Positions 48,812 through 59,660 of a stretch of DNA of 64,000 nucleotides are shown here, one piece after another; the first letter of the stretch is position 1; each line of letters opens with the position of its first letter. The position numbers and the translations under genes were made by a program. The notes below the pieces were generated by a model, which was not told the DNA's origin, made no database searches, and saw nothing but the letters and a program-made list of their open reading frames with translations. The stretch covers positions 268,954 to 332,953 of the forward strand of contig MNCI01006496.1 of assembly GCA_015680685.1 (NCBI GenBank), given 5' to 3'. This stretch comes from Gnetum montanum (lineage: Eukaryota; Streptophyta; Gnetopsida; Gnetales; Gnetaceae).

Positions 48812-51800
48812 CTAAACATTTGGGATGGGAGGGTCGTCCCCTTTAGACCTGCTGGCATCATGGACCCCCGCTTGACTGGGACCAACTTCGTAGACATCGT
48901 CACCACCTTGATCCTGAAAATGCAAAAAGAGATAATCAACATAAGAATAAGAGAAAGATAAAATTTCAAACAATGGGCAACGAAAAAACTTCATAATAAC
49001 AAAATGCTTACCGTAGGGGATCCCCCTAAGCCGAATTCCAGCTAGCGAAGGATTTCCTCTTCTGAGACATTGGTCCGGTTGGTCCCATCAAGACCTAGGT
49101 TGACATCTGCCAAGGCCTTCCCCTTGTCAACCGCTAACTAGGTAGGATGCTTTAAAGGGAATTCACCTACCGAAACCTCCCCAGACGTGGTTGTAATCAC
49201 CCTTGTAGGTGACTCCATCTCGACAGTTGTGTTCTGAGCAAAGGTATCAAAAGCAGAGCGCAGACCCAAACCCTCCACAAACATTTCCAGTTGACACTTT
49301 TCAATGGACAATTCTTTCAATGATTTCTTATAATGATGTTTGTGATTCTTTTCATCCTGACCCCATTTGCGTACCTTGGAAGTGAAAGCTTTCCAATCTT
49401 GACACTTGAGGTTCAGTAGGTCTATCTGAGCCTTACGCTCTGCTAGTCTCCGTGTCAGTGACGCGTGGCGATTGAGTAGGTTCCAATATCTAGTATACGT
49501 GACCTCGGAGGTTCGCCAAGAGCAATCACCACTTAGTTTAGTAGAGGCGAACTCATACTGAGCCTTGAGATCGTCACGCTCAACTCACAACTCAAAAACT
49601 TCCTTCTCCTTTGCTTGAATCTGCAACCACAACTATTCGATGAAACACCTACAAGTCCAGAGTGATTTGGCATTGTGAACGAGACCCTCCGCCACTTCCT
49701 CATAAACTGGCCTTGGCACCTGCTCGACTTCTGGGGATAATGTGGGCAAACTCTCTATGCTAACTATCTCATAAGGATCCCACCTCAGTTTGGCACCTAT
49801 GCAGACGAAAAGAACAAACACTAAAAAGACAAAAACGAGATGTGAACTCTAAAGCTGCAAACAACTTGAAATATATATACCTATCTTAGGGTGGGCTTCC
49901 TGGATTCGTTCAACAACTTCTTCAGCGATACCAGCCACAAAATCCATTTTACTTGGCATCTCTGTCAAAGTAAATGGCCCACGAGTGCGAGACGGACTAA
50001 CCTCCATGGTCCTTTCAGGGGGAACTATTTTCATGGGCACATCCAACCGCATCATTCTAGTTTCACTACTTTCATCTGGAAGTGAGATAAAAATAAAAAG
50101 TAAGACATCATAGAGACAATGGCTCACAAAGCACCAATTACAAAATAAAAGAAAACATGCCATGTTCTTTGTCCTCTTCTGGGGGTTCGCCTAAGTCCAG
50201 CTTTCCCTTAAGGAAACTACTGAACATTTCATCGACACCACTCTGGTCATCCACCAGCTCGGTTTCTGTGGTGTCTTCCCTCAGCTCTTCCGTTCCTCCT
50301 CCCTGATCTTTCTCCACGTCTTCCTCCTCAGTATTTAGCTCCATGTTAGTTTCCTCCTCTTCAATAATAGTCTCTAATTCCTGCCTCCTCACTTCTCGGG
50401 TCAAGTCTGAAGGCATCAGTGGGATGTAAGTGATCAAAGTAAAAATTATGAATAAGACGAAAATAATAAAGCAAAAAGTGCACTAAGTTTACTTACCTCG
50501 GGTAGGCATCTTGAACCGTATACGCTTAACCCATGGCTCATCCACATTTGAGGCCTCCTCGGTTGAACGTTCACGTTTTGTCAGCTTCAACTTGGCCTTG
50601 CCAATGGTTTCTTTGATGACCCATTCTACTCTTTTTGCAGTATAAGGAACATCGTCTGGTTCCAACCCCACACTATCACGTGTGTGGATTGAGGTACCAG
50701 ATGATCCCCCTATCGTGATAGAGATGGATTCATCAATTCCCTCGGGCACATCCTGGAATTTGGCTGTTTCAAACAAATGGTTGATCCATGGGCGAGATAA
50801 TTGACCTTAATCCCGTAGAACATACTTGTTGTTTGCATGAACCACCAGAAACTCAGCTAAGTGGCAAAGATAATTGGTAAAAAAGGTGAAAGTAAAGTGA
50901 GACTACATCTCGACATTCGAGCACAATCGCACTATCTCTTTGTGCAAGCTCGACAATAAAAATTGGGCCTAGTTATAACGCATTCCAGTTTCTAGGACAG
51001 TTCGCATAATATGTACAACTTCGACCCCAAGACTCTGCACCTGGGAAAGGGATTTAGGGAATACCCATGCCCTAAACAGAGGATATAATTCATTCACCTC
51101 CTCAACCTTTGCCTTCCCCTACATAGGGAATCCCTTGGCACCCTTGGCAACACCCAACCAGTCCTCTAATTCACAAACCGTATGGAGCTCTTTATGAGCC
51201 CTATCTAAAACTACATTTATACCATCCACCGGTACACCAAACATGTTTGAAAAGAATTCAAGCGACAGATGGAAAACTATCTTAACACCCTTAATCCGGG
51301 TGCTGTAGTAAGAGATAGACTCGTTGAAGGAATCCACGATCCCGATCATTTCTGCTATTGACACATCAAGGCTCAGGGCCGTAAAGAGCTCCATAAGGCT
51401 AGCATCGTCTAAACAATAAACGATGGATGGCAGGGCACAAGTGCACAACAATTTTGAGCCTTGCTGACCTCCCCGAACTTCATTGATAGGGTAGTCTCAG
51501 TTTGTCCGGTTGCAACAAGGTCTCTGCCAAGAGGAACATCAACTGTAGATATAATTTGAAATCATCATATCAGTATAACCCCCCGACAGTTGAACAAACA
51601 TGTTAATACATCTAGAAAATACTATCATTTACCTTCAGTTGTGGACTTAGATGTGTTACCCAAGTCAAAGTCATGAGGAAAAATTGGTCCCTTATGCGAC
51701 CAATCTTCATGCAACCATCCACGAGCTTGGCACATTGTGAATGCTCTAGAGAACCATTTGTGGAAGTGGATGATATCACCCTTGGTTTGAGCTAATACAG

Positions 51801-52425
51801 CTCCACGAAGGGTGGGACCCGCCATAAAGTTCTCTAGAGCGGTACGAGCTAGAGCAAGCCCATCATCCTCAACGCATGTTCCATCTAGGTTAACTTTAGG
51901 CCTATAAACAAATGGATATCAAAACAGAAGCAAATGACAAACAACAAAAAGAAAAAAAAACTTAAATGGTCCTACCTATCCACTCAATACACTGTGCCAG
52001 GAGGGTCCTGGAATAGTGTGTGCACACGCGTGGCTAAAAATAGGGTGTTGTTGAGATAGTCCTGCCCTAGCGGCAATTGAGCCCATACGCACGCTAACAG
52101 GCATGTGGACCTAGGCCCATTGGAGGAACCATCCTTAGTTACAAGCGGCCCCTAATCAATGTCTTCCATGAATACTACGACACCCTCCACGGCTCCTGGT
52201 AACATTACCTCAAGCACGTTCCGTGCCACTAGTTCACTTAGATGCGACCAGACCACCACTTTAAAACTATCCAGCATGAAGGCTAGAAATTCACATGTCC
52301 CTTCTTTGAACTAGACTCCATTGTTGTCAACTATCAAATCTGGGGTAGGTTTATTGGCCTCAATGGGACCAAACCACATTAGTACCCCAATGAGTTCAAC
52401 CACTAGGAGAAAAGGTTCAGTGTCC
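48812..52425 (-). pseudogene. multi-exon antisense gene inside the Tat element
   Basis: On the minus strand, seven exon-like blocks are bounded by consensus splice sites. They are 52425-51976, 51901-51633, 51542-50497, 50406-~50160, 50075-49881, 49796-49012 and 48913-48812 (stop). Donors include GTAAGT, GTAAGC and GTAAAT; acceptors include TTTTCAG, CACTTCCAG and CTGCATAG. The fourth donor is unclear. The first block (LLVVELIGVLMWFGPIEANK, then FLAFMLDSFKVVVWSHL) resembles the start of FCP1/NIF-type HAD phosphatases, but the DxDx(T/V) motif is lost. The second and third have PTLRGAVLAQTKGDIIHFH and VHIMRTVLETGMRY. Later exons are acidic and helical (EEEETNMELNTEEEDVEKD; sixth exon coiled-coil-like). 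At least six stops, mostly TAG, show it is broken here. The 5' end is not defined. Antisense genes occur in some Tat-lineage elements; a spliced one with this content I do not recognise. Confidence 0.7.
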
Positions 52426-52534
52426 CTACAAGCAACCAAAATGCCATGATAGATCAACCATACATGAAAAGTAGATGAAAAACAAAATTTCATATTATAG
52501 GCCGACACTTAGAAAAATTACAAACTATTTATGC

Positions 52535-53115
52535 TCGGCGTATACGCTGTAAAATAAGTTTACACCGAAAACAGTTCACACTATACGCCATGAAAACAGG
52601 TCTACGCTGAACCCCACTTGAAAATAATTAATTGTTCCCGCTCAGCGTATATGCCGTAGAAACCCTTAGCATATACGCTGTAGAAACCCTCAACGTATAC
52701 GTCGTAGAAGCCTTCAACGTATATGCTATGTAAATAGTCTACGTTAGACACTGTCAGCGTGTGCGCTGATAAAATCGTCTATGCTTCATGCCAGTAAAGT
52801 TTGTTTACACTGTGCATTCACGAAAACTGATTACGGTACAAACAACTTAGGCTACATGCAATATACCCTCTACACTCTAGAAACCCTTACGCTGAGGGTT
52901 GAAACTGTTTACGCCTACGTTGAGCCTCTACGCCGAGTTAGAGTCTCTATGCTCACGTTGAGTTGGGACGTCTATGCTGACGCTTCGACCTCTACGCTTC
53001 ACGTTTATGCCAGGGTTTGGCTGTTTACGCTTATGCTCGGGGTTTGGTTGCTTACGCTTATGCTAAGGGTTCATTCGCTTACGCTTACGCTAGGTTGTCT
53101 ACGCTTATGCTCAAG
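52535..53115. repeat. TACGCTG / GCGTATACGC array upstream of antisense gene
   Basis: Dense copies of GTATACGCTG, CAGCGTATA, TACGCTT and variants occur, in both directions in the first half (52535-52760) and mainly TACGCT on plus thereafter. A 144-codon plus frame (52781-53215) runs through it, but it consists only of array and a CCG/TCA repeat. Confidence 0.85.
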
Positions 53116-53157
53116 ATTACACTTACAATTCAAAGTAGTAACAAATGACGGCCCCCC

Positions 53158-53165
53158 TTTATATA
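53158..53165 (-). promoter_or_regulatory. TATA box for the antisense gene
   Basis: The minus strand reads GCGCTATATAAAGGGGG, a strong plant TATA context. It lies ~730 bp upstream of the first recognised exon, with a GGC/GGT-rich stretch (53174-53205) just upstream. A GTAAGT on the same strand (53126) could be an early splice donor. Function is inference. Confidence 0.5.
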
Positions 53166-53271
53166 GCGCTCCGCCATTGCCGCCGCCACCGCCACCATCA
53201 TCATCTTCTAGTTAGTGACTTTTTACTTTTTTTACTCATTTTTATTAAAATTTTCTCAAAATAATAAGAAA

Positions 53272-53289
53272 AATATATATATATATATT
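53272..53289. repeat. (AT)n microsatellite
   Basis: ATATATATATATATATAT tract in the spacer between antisense gene and pol. Confidence 0.9.
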
Positions 53290-53384
53290 TAAAACAACAT
53301 GAATATTACTACATCCTAGTTCCCCTGTGAACCCAACTTCACGTGTTCACACCGAACATTCTAGCACAAACATTATACGGCTCG

Positions 53385-53560
53385 GTATGGCCTTAAACTA
53401 CCATGATAGCCTCGTATGGCCTTAAACTACCATGTTGGCCCGGCAAGGCCTTAAACTGCCACATACAAATCCCCTGCAGCCCTGTAAGGCATTAAACTAC
53501 CACCTGCGGCCCGGTAAGGCCTTAAACTACCATGTGTCCTGGTGTGACGATAAACCACCA
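53385..53560. repeat. ~30-bp tandem array before pol
   Basis: Five or six units, for example CCCGGTAAGGCCTTAAACTACCA, directly upstream of the pol frame. Confidence 0.88.
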
Positions 53561-53584
53561 TTATGCATGTGCACATAATTTAAG

Positions 53585-56500
53585 TTGCCTGAAAACATCA
53601 AACAATACTTATCATCTCATTTTGCTCTCTGTTCATTGGTAGGAGCAAGCCCGATGGATTATCAACATTTATTCGCACCATTAATCATCGATGGGTTGCA
53701 TGGAAAAATTGCAAGGGACATCAACATAAATCTCATCCACTTAAGTTTATCAATGGACGATGCAGTCATAGCCTCAACATAGCAAATGATAGATGACTAC
53801 AAGGGTATGACAAAGCCCCTTGACATAGAAGCTGAAAACATCACCGAAGACCCGTTGACCGAAACCCCCATCACCATGCCCGATGGGGAAATTAAAATAT
53901 TAAAAATAAGTACATTACTACAACCTCAAGTGGCCAAAGACATATAGGAAGTGCTCAAGGACAACATAAAGGCATTCACTTGGTCATACACAGACATGCC
54001 CGAACTGGATCCTCGAATCGTCCAGCATAATATTATCCTTGATCCAAAGTTGAGGCCAGTGAAACAAAAAGCACGAAAGGTTAAACCCAAGGTGGCATTG
54101 GCAGTTCACAATGAGATCACCAAACTTTATTAGGCTGGTTTCATTTGAGCTATCGATTACGCCAAATGGGTATCCAACATGGTCATTGTCCCGAAGAAGA
54201 ACGGAAGCATTCGCTTATGCATTGACTTCCNTCAAGAACGCTGGGGCCACATATCAAAGGGCGATGACATTCATTTTTAGTGACTATAGGCTGCACTCAC
54301 TCAATGATTATGTCGATGATATCATGGTTAAATCAAAAACATCACAACAACATGTACAAGATCTTGACTTAGTAATAAAACATTGTTTAAAATATGAGTT
54401 GAGACTTAACCTAAAGAAATACGTCTTTGGAGTCAAAACAAGAAAAATGCTTGGGTTCATAGCCTCAAAAGCAGGGATACGAGTAGACTCCGATAAGGTT
54501 AAGGCCATAACAAACCTAAAACCACCTGGCAACCTTACTGAACTTTGAGGTCTACAAGGTAGACTACAGTTCATCAGAAGGTTCATAGAAAAACTAACAG
54601 ATAAATTAAAACCTATGAATCACTTGTTACGCAAGAATGTCCATTTTGAATGGACTCCACAGTGCTAAGAAGCGTTCGATAATATTAAAGTGGCACTTGC
54701 CCGACTACCCATAGTTTATCCACCTCAAAATGATAAACCATTTTACATCTACCTCGCCACTTCGGATTCATCAATAACGTCCATGCTTTGCCAGAAACAA
54801 GATAATGAAACCGAAGTCCCTATCTACTACTTGAGCCATGCATTAGTAGGACATGAAAAGAAATACAATGACATAGAGAGGTCATGTTTAGCCTTAGTCT
54901 TTTCTCTAAAGAAATGGTGACATTACCTCTTCCACAATCAAGTTAACATAATCTGCAAGGATAATGTGCTCAGAGCCATCACAGGAAACATTTACGAGAC
55001 AAGTCAGATAGCACGTTGGAAAGCCATGATAGCCGAGTTTGACCTACATTACATAGCACAATCATCAGTTAAGGGTCAAGCCATAGCAAATAAAATGGCC
55101 GCGTCACCAACACACGATCAAGTGACAATAGAGCCAAAATTCCCGGATGAGAACATAAGTGTGATAGACATAGTTCCCAATGACTACGACACCATTCTAA
55201 ACTTTTATGGAGCATCCACCTCTCGAGGGGGAAGTGCTGCCACTGTCATTACCTATCCCTCTGGGGAAATCTGACCCTTTGCCTATCATTTCAACTTTCA
55301 CTGTACCAACAACATAGCAGACTACGAAGGTCTCCTTAGAGGTCTTGCGGTAGCACTAGCTTCATACATCACACGACTAGTGGTCAGAGGAGATTCACAA
55401 CTGGTTTTGAACCAAGTCACAGACATTTATATATGTAAAGTGCAACATTTACAACTGTACTGTGACTTAGCAAAACACTTAATAAAGTGGTTTGGAAACA
55501 TCAATGCGCAACACGTCTCTAGAAATGATAATGACATCGCACACACACTAGCCACCTTAGCATTAAATATATTGCCTGACATGTTCCATACATTACCAAG
55601 CTTCATAATCAGTTGTGCCTAACCAATAACTGATACTCTTGATATGTTGCCGATTGCATCCGTTAGTACAACACACGCGATAGAATGGTATGATGACATA
55701 AAAGAGTACCTTCTACACGGTGAAACACCGCAACACTTAACGAACGCACAAAAAGATGCGGTATGAAAACGTTCTAAGCAATACGTACTGGTAGGGGACA
55801 TGTTGTGTCGTCGATCCTACTAAGGCATATTGCTAACATGCGTTGGTAGTACTGATGCCCAAACCATCGTTGAGCAAGTACACGATGGACTATGCGGAGG
55901 ACACATAGCACCAAAAGCAATGGCCACAAAGATAAGATGCCTAGGCTATTATTGGCCACACATGGAGTATGATTGTCTCTCCAAGGTTAAAACATGTAGT
56001 ACCTATCAAAGACATAGTAATCTAATCCATGTCCCACCAAATGAGTTGCATATAGTGCAAATCACATGGCCCTTCCAAAAGTGGGGGTTGGACCTTATCG
56101 GACCAATAACACCCTCATCTTCTGCAGGACATAGTTTCATCATAACCACAACAGAATACTTCATGAAGTGGGTAGAAGTTGTTCCCCTTCGAAAGACTAC
56201 ATCTAAACATGTATGCAAATTCATTCTCGAAAATATTGTAACCCGTTTTGGCATCCCTATGACCATCATCACCGATAACGGGCCACAATTTAGCAGTGCC
56301 GAAACAAAAACCTTTTGTGAAAGTCTGGGGATCAAAAACTCATTCTCATCCCCTTACTACCCTCAGAGCAATGGGCAAGCAGAGGCAACAAACAAAACCA
56401 TCATTACAATACTTAAAAAGATGCTTACCCAAAGCAAGAGAAGATGGCACGAACAGCTGGTATACGCATTGTGGGCATATTGTACTACACATCGAACTTC

Positions 56501-56924
56501 AATAGGTAAAACGCCATATAGTCTTGTCTATGGTTTAGAAGTTGGTTTACCTTTGGAATTACAGGTACCATCTTTAAGGATCACACTTTCCAGACTCCTC
56601 GACGAAGGACAAAACAATGACATGCACATCATTGACCTGGACTCGGTGGAGGAGGAGTGCATATGTGCACTCGATTAGATCGAATGGTACCAAAAATAGC
56701 AACGGCAATGCCATCGGAATGACATTCATAAGTGCCCCATCAAAGAAGGTGACCTTGTACTTAAGGCCATTCGGGAACACCCGGACAAATTCTCAGCCAA
56801 CTGGGAAGGTCCTTACTTGGTCACTAAAGCATACGATAATGGAGCATTCAAGTTAGCTGATATGGAAGGAAATGAGTTTGCAAATCCAACCAATCACCTA
56901 TTCCTGAAGCCATTCCATGTTTGA
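53585..56924 (+). pseudogene. inner Tat Pol: RT, dual RNase H, integrase
   Basis: The pre-RT and RT start (AKWVSNMVIVPKKNG near 54160, LCIDF near 54215) break at the N of 54231. RT resumes at KNAGATYQRAM with YVDD at 54309 and LGFIASKAGIRVD near 54450. RNase H 1 spans about 54720-55090 (FYIYLATSDSSI, then YYLSHALVGHEKKY). A second RNase H domain lies at 55190-55570 (FYGASTSRGG, then IADYEGLLRGLAVAL, then VRGDSQLVLNQV), a hallmark of the Tat lineage. Integrase (55830-56700) has a zinc region with one Cys changed (KTCSTYQRH). Its catalytic triad is complete: D in GLDLIGP, D in ITDNGPQF and E in NGQAEATNK. The C-terminal GDLVLKAI lies near 56751. About ten stops are present. Confidence 0.93.
54231..54231. 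other. single-N gap hiding ~60 RT codons
   Basis: CIDF before the N and KNAGATYQ after it are normally ~60 residues apart in RT. That stretch, which holds the first catalytic Asp, is missing and the frame changes. The single N stands for unknown sequence. Confidence 0.85.
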
Positions 56925-56934
56925 ACATAGTCAG

Positions 56935-57320
56935 GTACATGCAAGTCCTGGCATCACGACTATAAACTGATACCACAACTCATCCTGGCATCATGACGGT
57001 AAACTGATACCATAGAGTAGTCCCGGAATCATGACTTAAAATTGATACCATAGTTCGTCCTGGCATCATGATGGTAAACTGATACCACACAATGTCTGCA
57101 ATGACAATAAACTAGCACCTGTCTGGTATGACAGTAAACTACCACAATTGCATTCACAAGAGTCCGCTAAGACTATAAACTGGTTTGCCTCTTCACGGTC
57201 CGCCAAGACTAGAAACTGGTAATGTATTGTCCGCCACAACGCTAAACGGGCAATGTCCAATGGGTTATGACATAAAAATAACCCATGATAGTCTGCTAAG
57301 ACTATAAACTAGCAAGTCCA
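56935..57320. repeat. ~30-40-bp tandem array after pol
   Basis: Nine or ten degenerate units such as CCTGGCATCATGACGGTAAACTGATACCA, turning into CCGCTAAGACTATAAACTGG toward the end. The same TAAACT core is found at 48283 and 53385. Confidence 0.85.
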
Positions 57321-58366
57321 TCTCTGGTTCCTCAATGGTTGTGTTCAAACTTCATCAGAGTCACTGCACCGCTCGCCATCGGCCAACCCTAACAACATTG
57401 TTGCCAGCCATATGCCATGATAGACATCCCATCCAGTGCCTTTGTTTCATCAGTTGTTGTTTAAGTCCAAGCTCGCTTACTCACTCGTGGTTTCATGCCT
57501 TCTTGGAGTTGTGTTTGCAGGATGACACTCAGAGGTTTTCGCATAAGAATACACTTCGTCATAAGTAGCAAGGTGAGACGTTGTTCACAGCACACGCAGT
57601 AAGACTAAATCAAGCCATTCACTAGTACATCCCCATTTCCTAGTACATTCCCTATCTATTCATCGACATACTCTACTCAACCACATCTCTGATACACCCA
57701 ATACACTCAAAACTTTGAGCATGCTATTGCACATTGTAACACCTTGAAGCAGTTGCAACACACAACATAGCACTTGAGCATGAATACAAGATCAAAACAA
57801 AGCTTCTTCTACAAAAAAAAAGAGAGAATAAAGATATCGTCCCTTCCCATATAAAACACAAGATGGGATGGTAGTTGCCTCAAGAGCACACGCTCATGTC
57901 TAAAACAATCAAGAAACATCCAATTGCATGGCTTTGGCTCTCCACCAATAGGTTCCCCCATAAACACTAAACAACAGCCCTGTTCCTCCAAAGAATGCAA
58001 CACATTATCACGTGGCTTTGGTCTCGCCAACAAGTCCTCTTGGACACTAACCAAGAGTCTTGTTCTGCCAAAGGATGCACATTGCATGTCTTGATTCCGA
58101 GTTTGCTAGACAATGGCTATTGACAAGGATCAGCATGATACACACCAAAGCATCCCCTTTACCAAGTACAATCCCTTGGTCAGTTACCAGTCCCCACAAT
58201 CTCCATTTTCCTACTAGCTACAGATTTCACTTTTCCAATCCTCTATACTACGGAACATGGTGCGATGATGTCTAGTCAAGTGGCATAGGACAATGTCTTT
58301 ATTGAGTTGCTTGTGGTGTTTTGCACTTCTTTGTCGACGCTTCTCGGGTCGATTCCTTCAAGCATC
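57321..58366 (+). other. 3' untranslated region of inner Tat
   Basis: No coding sequence. It contains a duplicated ~85-bp unit (57924-58090; GTGGCTTTGG...CAAAGRATGCA). CTTGGAGTTGTGTTTGCAGGATG (57494) matches the outer copy at 62587, which confirms common descent of this region. Confidence 0.7.
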
Positions 58367-58382
58367 AATAAAGAGGGGCCAA
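58367..58382 (+). other. polypurine tract of inner Tat
   Basis: ATAAAGAGGGGCCAA directly precedes TGAAACACC; the outer element has ACAAAGAGGGGCCAA at the same place (63429-63443). Confidence 0.88.
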
Positions 58383-58607
58383 TGAAACACCACAAAATTT
58401 TGAGCTTAATACTTCTCCAACAAAAATCGGGCTAAGTCATGACATTCCTCAGCATGGCTGAAGCTTGAGGGCCCCGTCAATAGCTTTAAGAGGAGTCAAA
58501 CTCAACAAGAAGTAGGTCCCAGGGATCCACAGACAGCCACGACTACATCTGGTATCAAACATGGCAACTTCGGAAATAAAGATACTTAATTTTCACTAAG
58601 TATGCAT

Positions 58608-58985
58608 TCTCAACGTATATGCCTGGTGTATACGTCTGACATTCTCAGCGTATATGCCCAGCGTATACGTCCAATGGTCATAACGTATACGCCCAATGGT
58701 CACAGCATATACGCCCGGCGTATACGCCTAGTGTACATAGCCAGCATGTACATTTTGCTTGTACGACTGATGTATACACCCAGCATGCAATCCCCGAAGA
58801 TGACATGGAAACAACACTGCAAAGCAAGACTTGGTACATGCCCAGTAGCCATCAGCGTATACACCCGGCGTATACGCTCAGCATCCATAGCGTATACGCC
58901 CAACATATACGCCCAGCATATCCAGCGTATATGCCTAGAGTCTACGCCCGCCTGATACAGTGTATACACCCAGCGTATACACCCA
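58608..58985. repeat. GCGTATACGC palindrome array in LTR U3
   Basis: About 20 copies of CAGCGTATACGCC and decayed forms (CATATACGCCC, GTATACACCCAGC) occur. The perfect form is a 10-bp palindrome. A non-array stretch at 58735-58850 separates two blocks. Confidence 0.88.
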
Positions 58986-59063
58986 ACAGATGTAACATGT
59001 TGTACACTTATAAATTTTATTCTTTCGCACCCAGTCAATGTGCCATGTGTCACTCTAAACTTG

Positions 59064-59070
59064 TATAAAA
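59064..59070 (+). promoter_or_regulatory. TATA box of inner Tat 3' LTR
   Basis: CTTGTATAAAAACACC, ~680 bp into the LTR and just downstream of the palindrome array, sets the likely U3/R border at ~59095. Confidence 0.6.
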
Positions 59071-59660
59071 ACACCAATTTTTCACTAGCCCAGGATTGGC
59101 AAATTTTTAAAGCAAACCAGAGAGCAGAGACGTTGAGAACCAGAGCAGAGAACCTTGTATACTAGACAACCCTGTACGCTGAGTATACAGCCTCTACACT
59201 GTGCCTACAGTGTGAACTAGCCCACAATCATCCCTGCATTCACTGGGGCTTTTCGTCTGCCTTGTGTCCAAGCCACAACTATGTTAGATCGGTGCATTAT
59301 AACTCTCATTTTGAAATACCATTGTTACATTTTCTTCTTAAAATTTGTTACAGTTTGCATTAATTGTTGCATATATTCTGTTTATGCTCTTTTACGTTTA
59401 CGCTCTGTTCACATCAGTTACGTTGTTTATGCTCTGTTTTATGCCTATTACGCCATTCACGTATAATTTAGTGTATAGCACCTTGGTGTACATTTGGGGA
59501 AATCCTTGCCTGATCCGCATGCAGACCACTTAAGGTACTCTACCTTCATTCATTCCAGCTTGCCCTCAGGTGAAGGTAGGGTCTTCTGTGCATGTCCAAT
59601 GATCCCCCAGTTTTTGTTTCCTTCCAGCTGGAGACCGACGATTTCAGACGGTACACACAT

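Larger units (their letters stand above)
43587..59655 (+). mobile_element. Tat-like Ty3/gypsy element (inner), 16.1 kb, TSD CACAT
   Basis: The left end TGAAACAC at 43587 and right end GGTACA at 59655 are flanked by CACAT (43582-43586 and 59656-59660). The phase of the 190-bp array continues correctly across the insertion, which independently confirms both ends. The content is a 5' remnant, gag, linker, protease, ~30-bp array, antisense spliced gene, TACGCTG array, ~30-bp array, pol with dual RNase H and integrase, ~30-bp array, polypurine tract and 3' LTR. The 5' LTR is reduced to its first bases: gag starts only 486 bp in, while the 3' LTR is 1.27 kb. CpG content is much higher than in the outer copy. 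Confidence 0.88.
58383..59655 (+). repeat. 3' LTR of inner Tat
   Basis: It starts TGAAACACCACAAAATTTT and ends CAGACGGTACA, followed by the target duplication CACAT. U3 contains the GCGTATACGC array; TATA at 59064; U5 has more TTTACGCTC-type motifs (59380-59465). Length 1,273 bp. It has no full-length partner at the 5' end. Confidence 0.87.

Noticed and set aside
52781-53215. 144-codon plus-strand frame
   Set aside because: It is made of TACGCT array and a CCG/TCA repeat; a short repeat unit without stops gives open frames automatically.
58602-59077. Overlapping frames of 87-125 codons on both strands
   Set aside because: They are translations of the GCGTATACGC array, which lacks stops in several frames.
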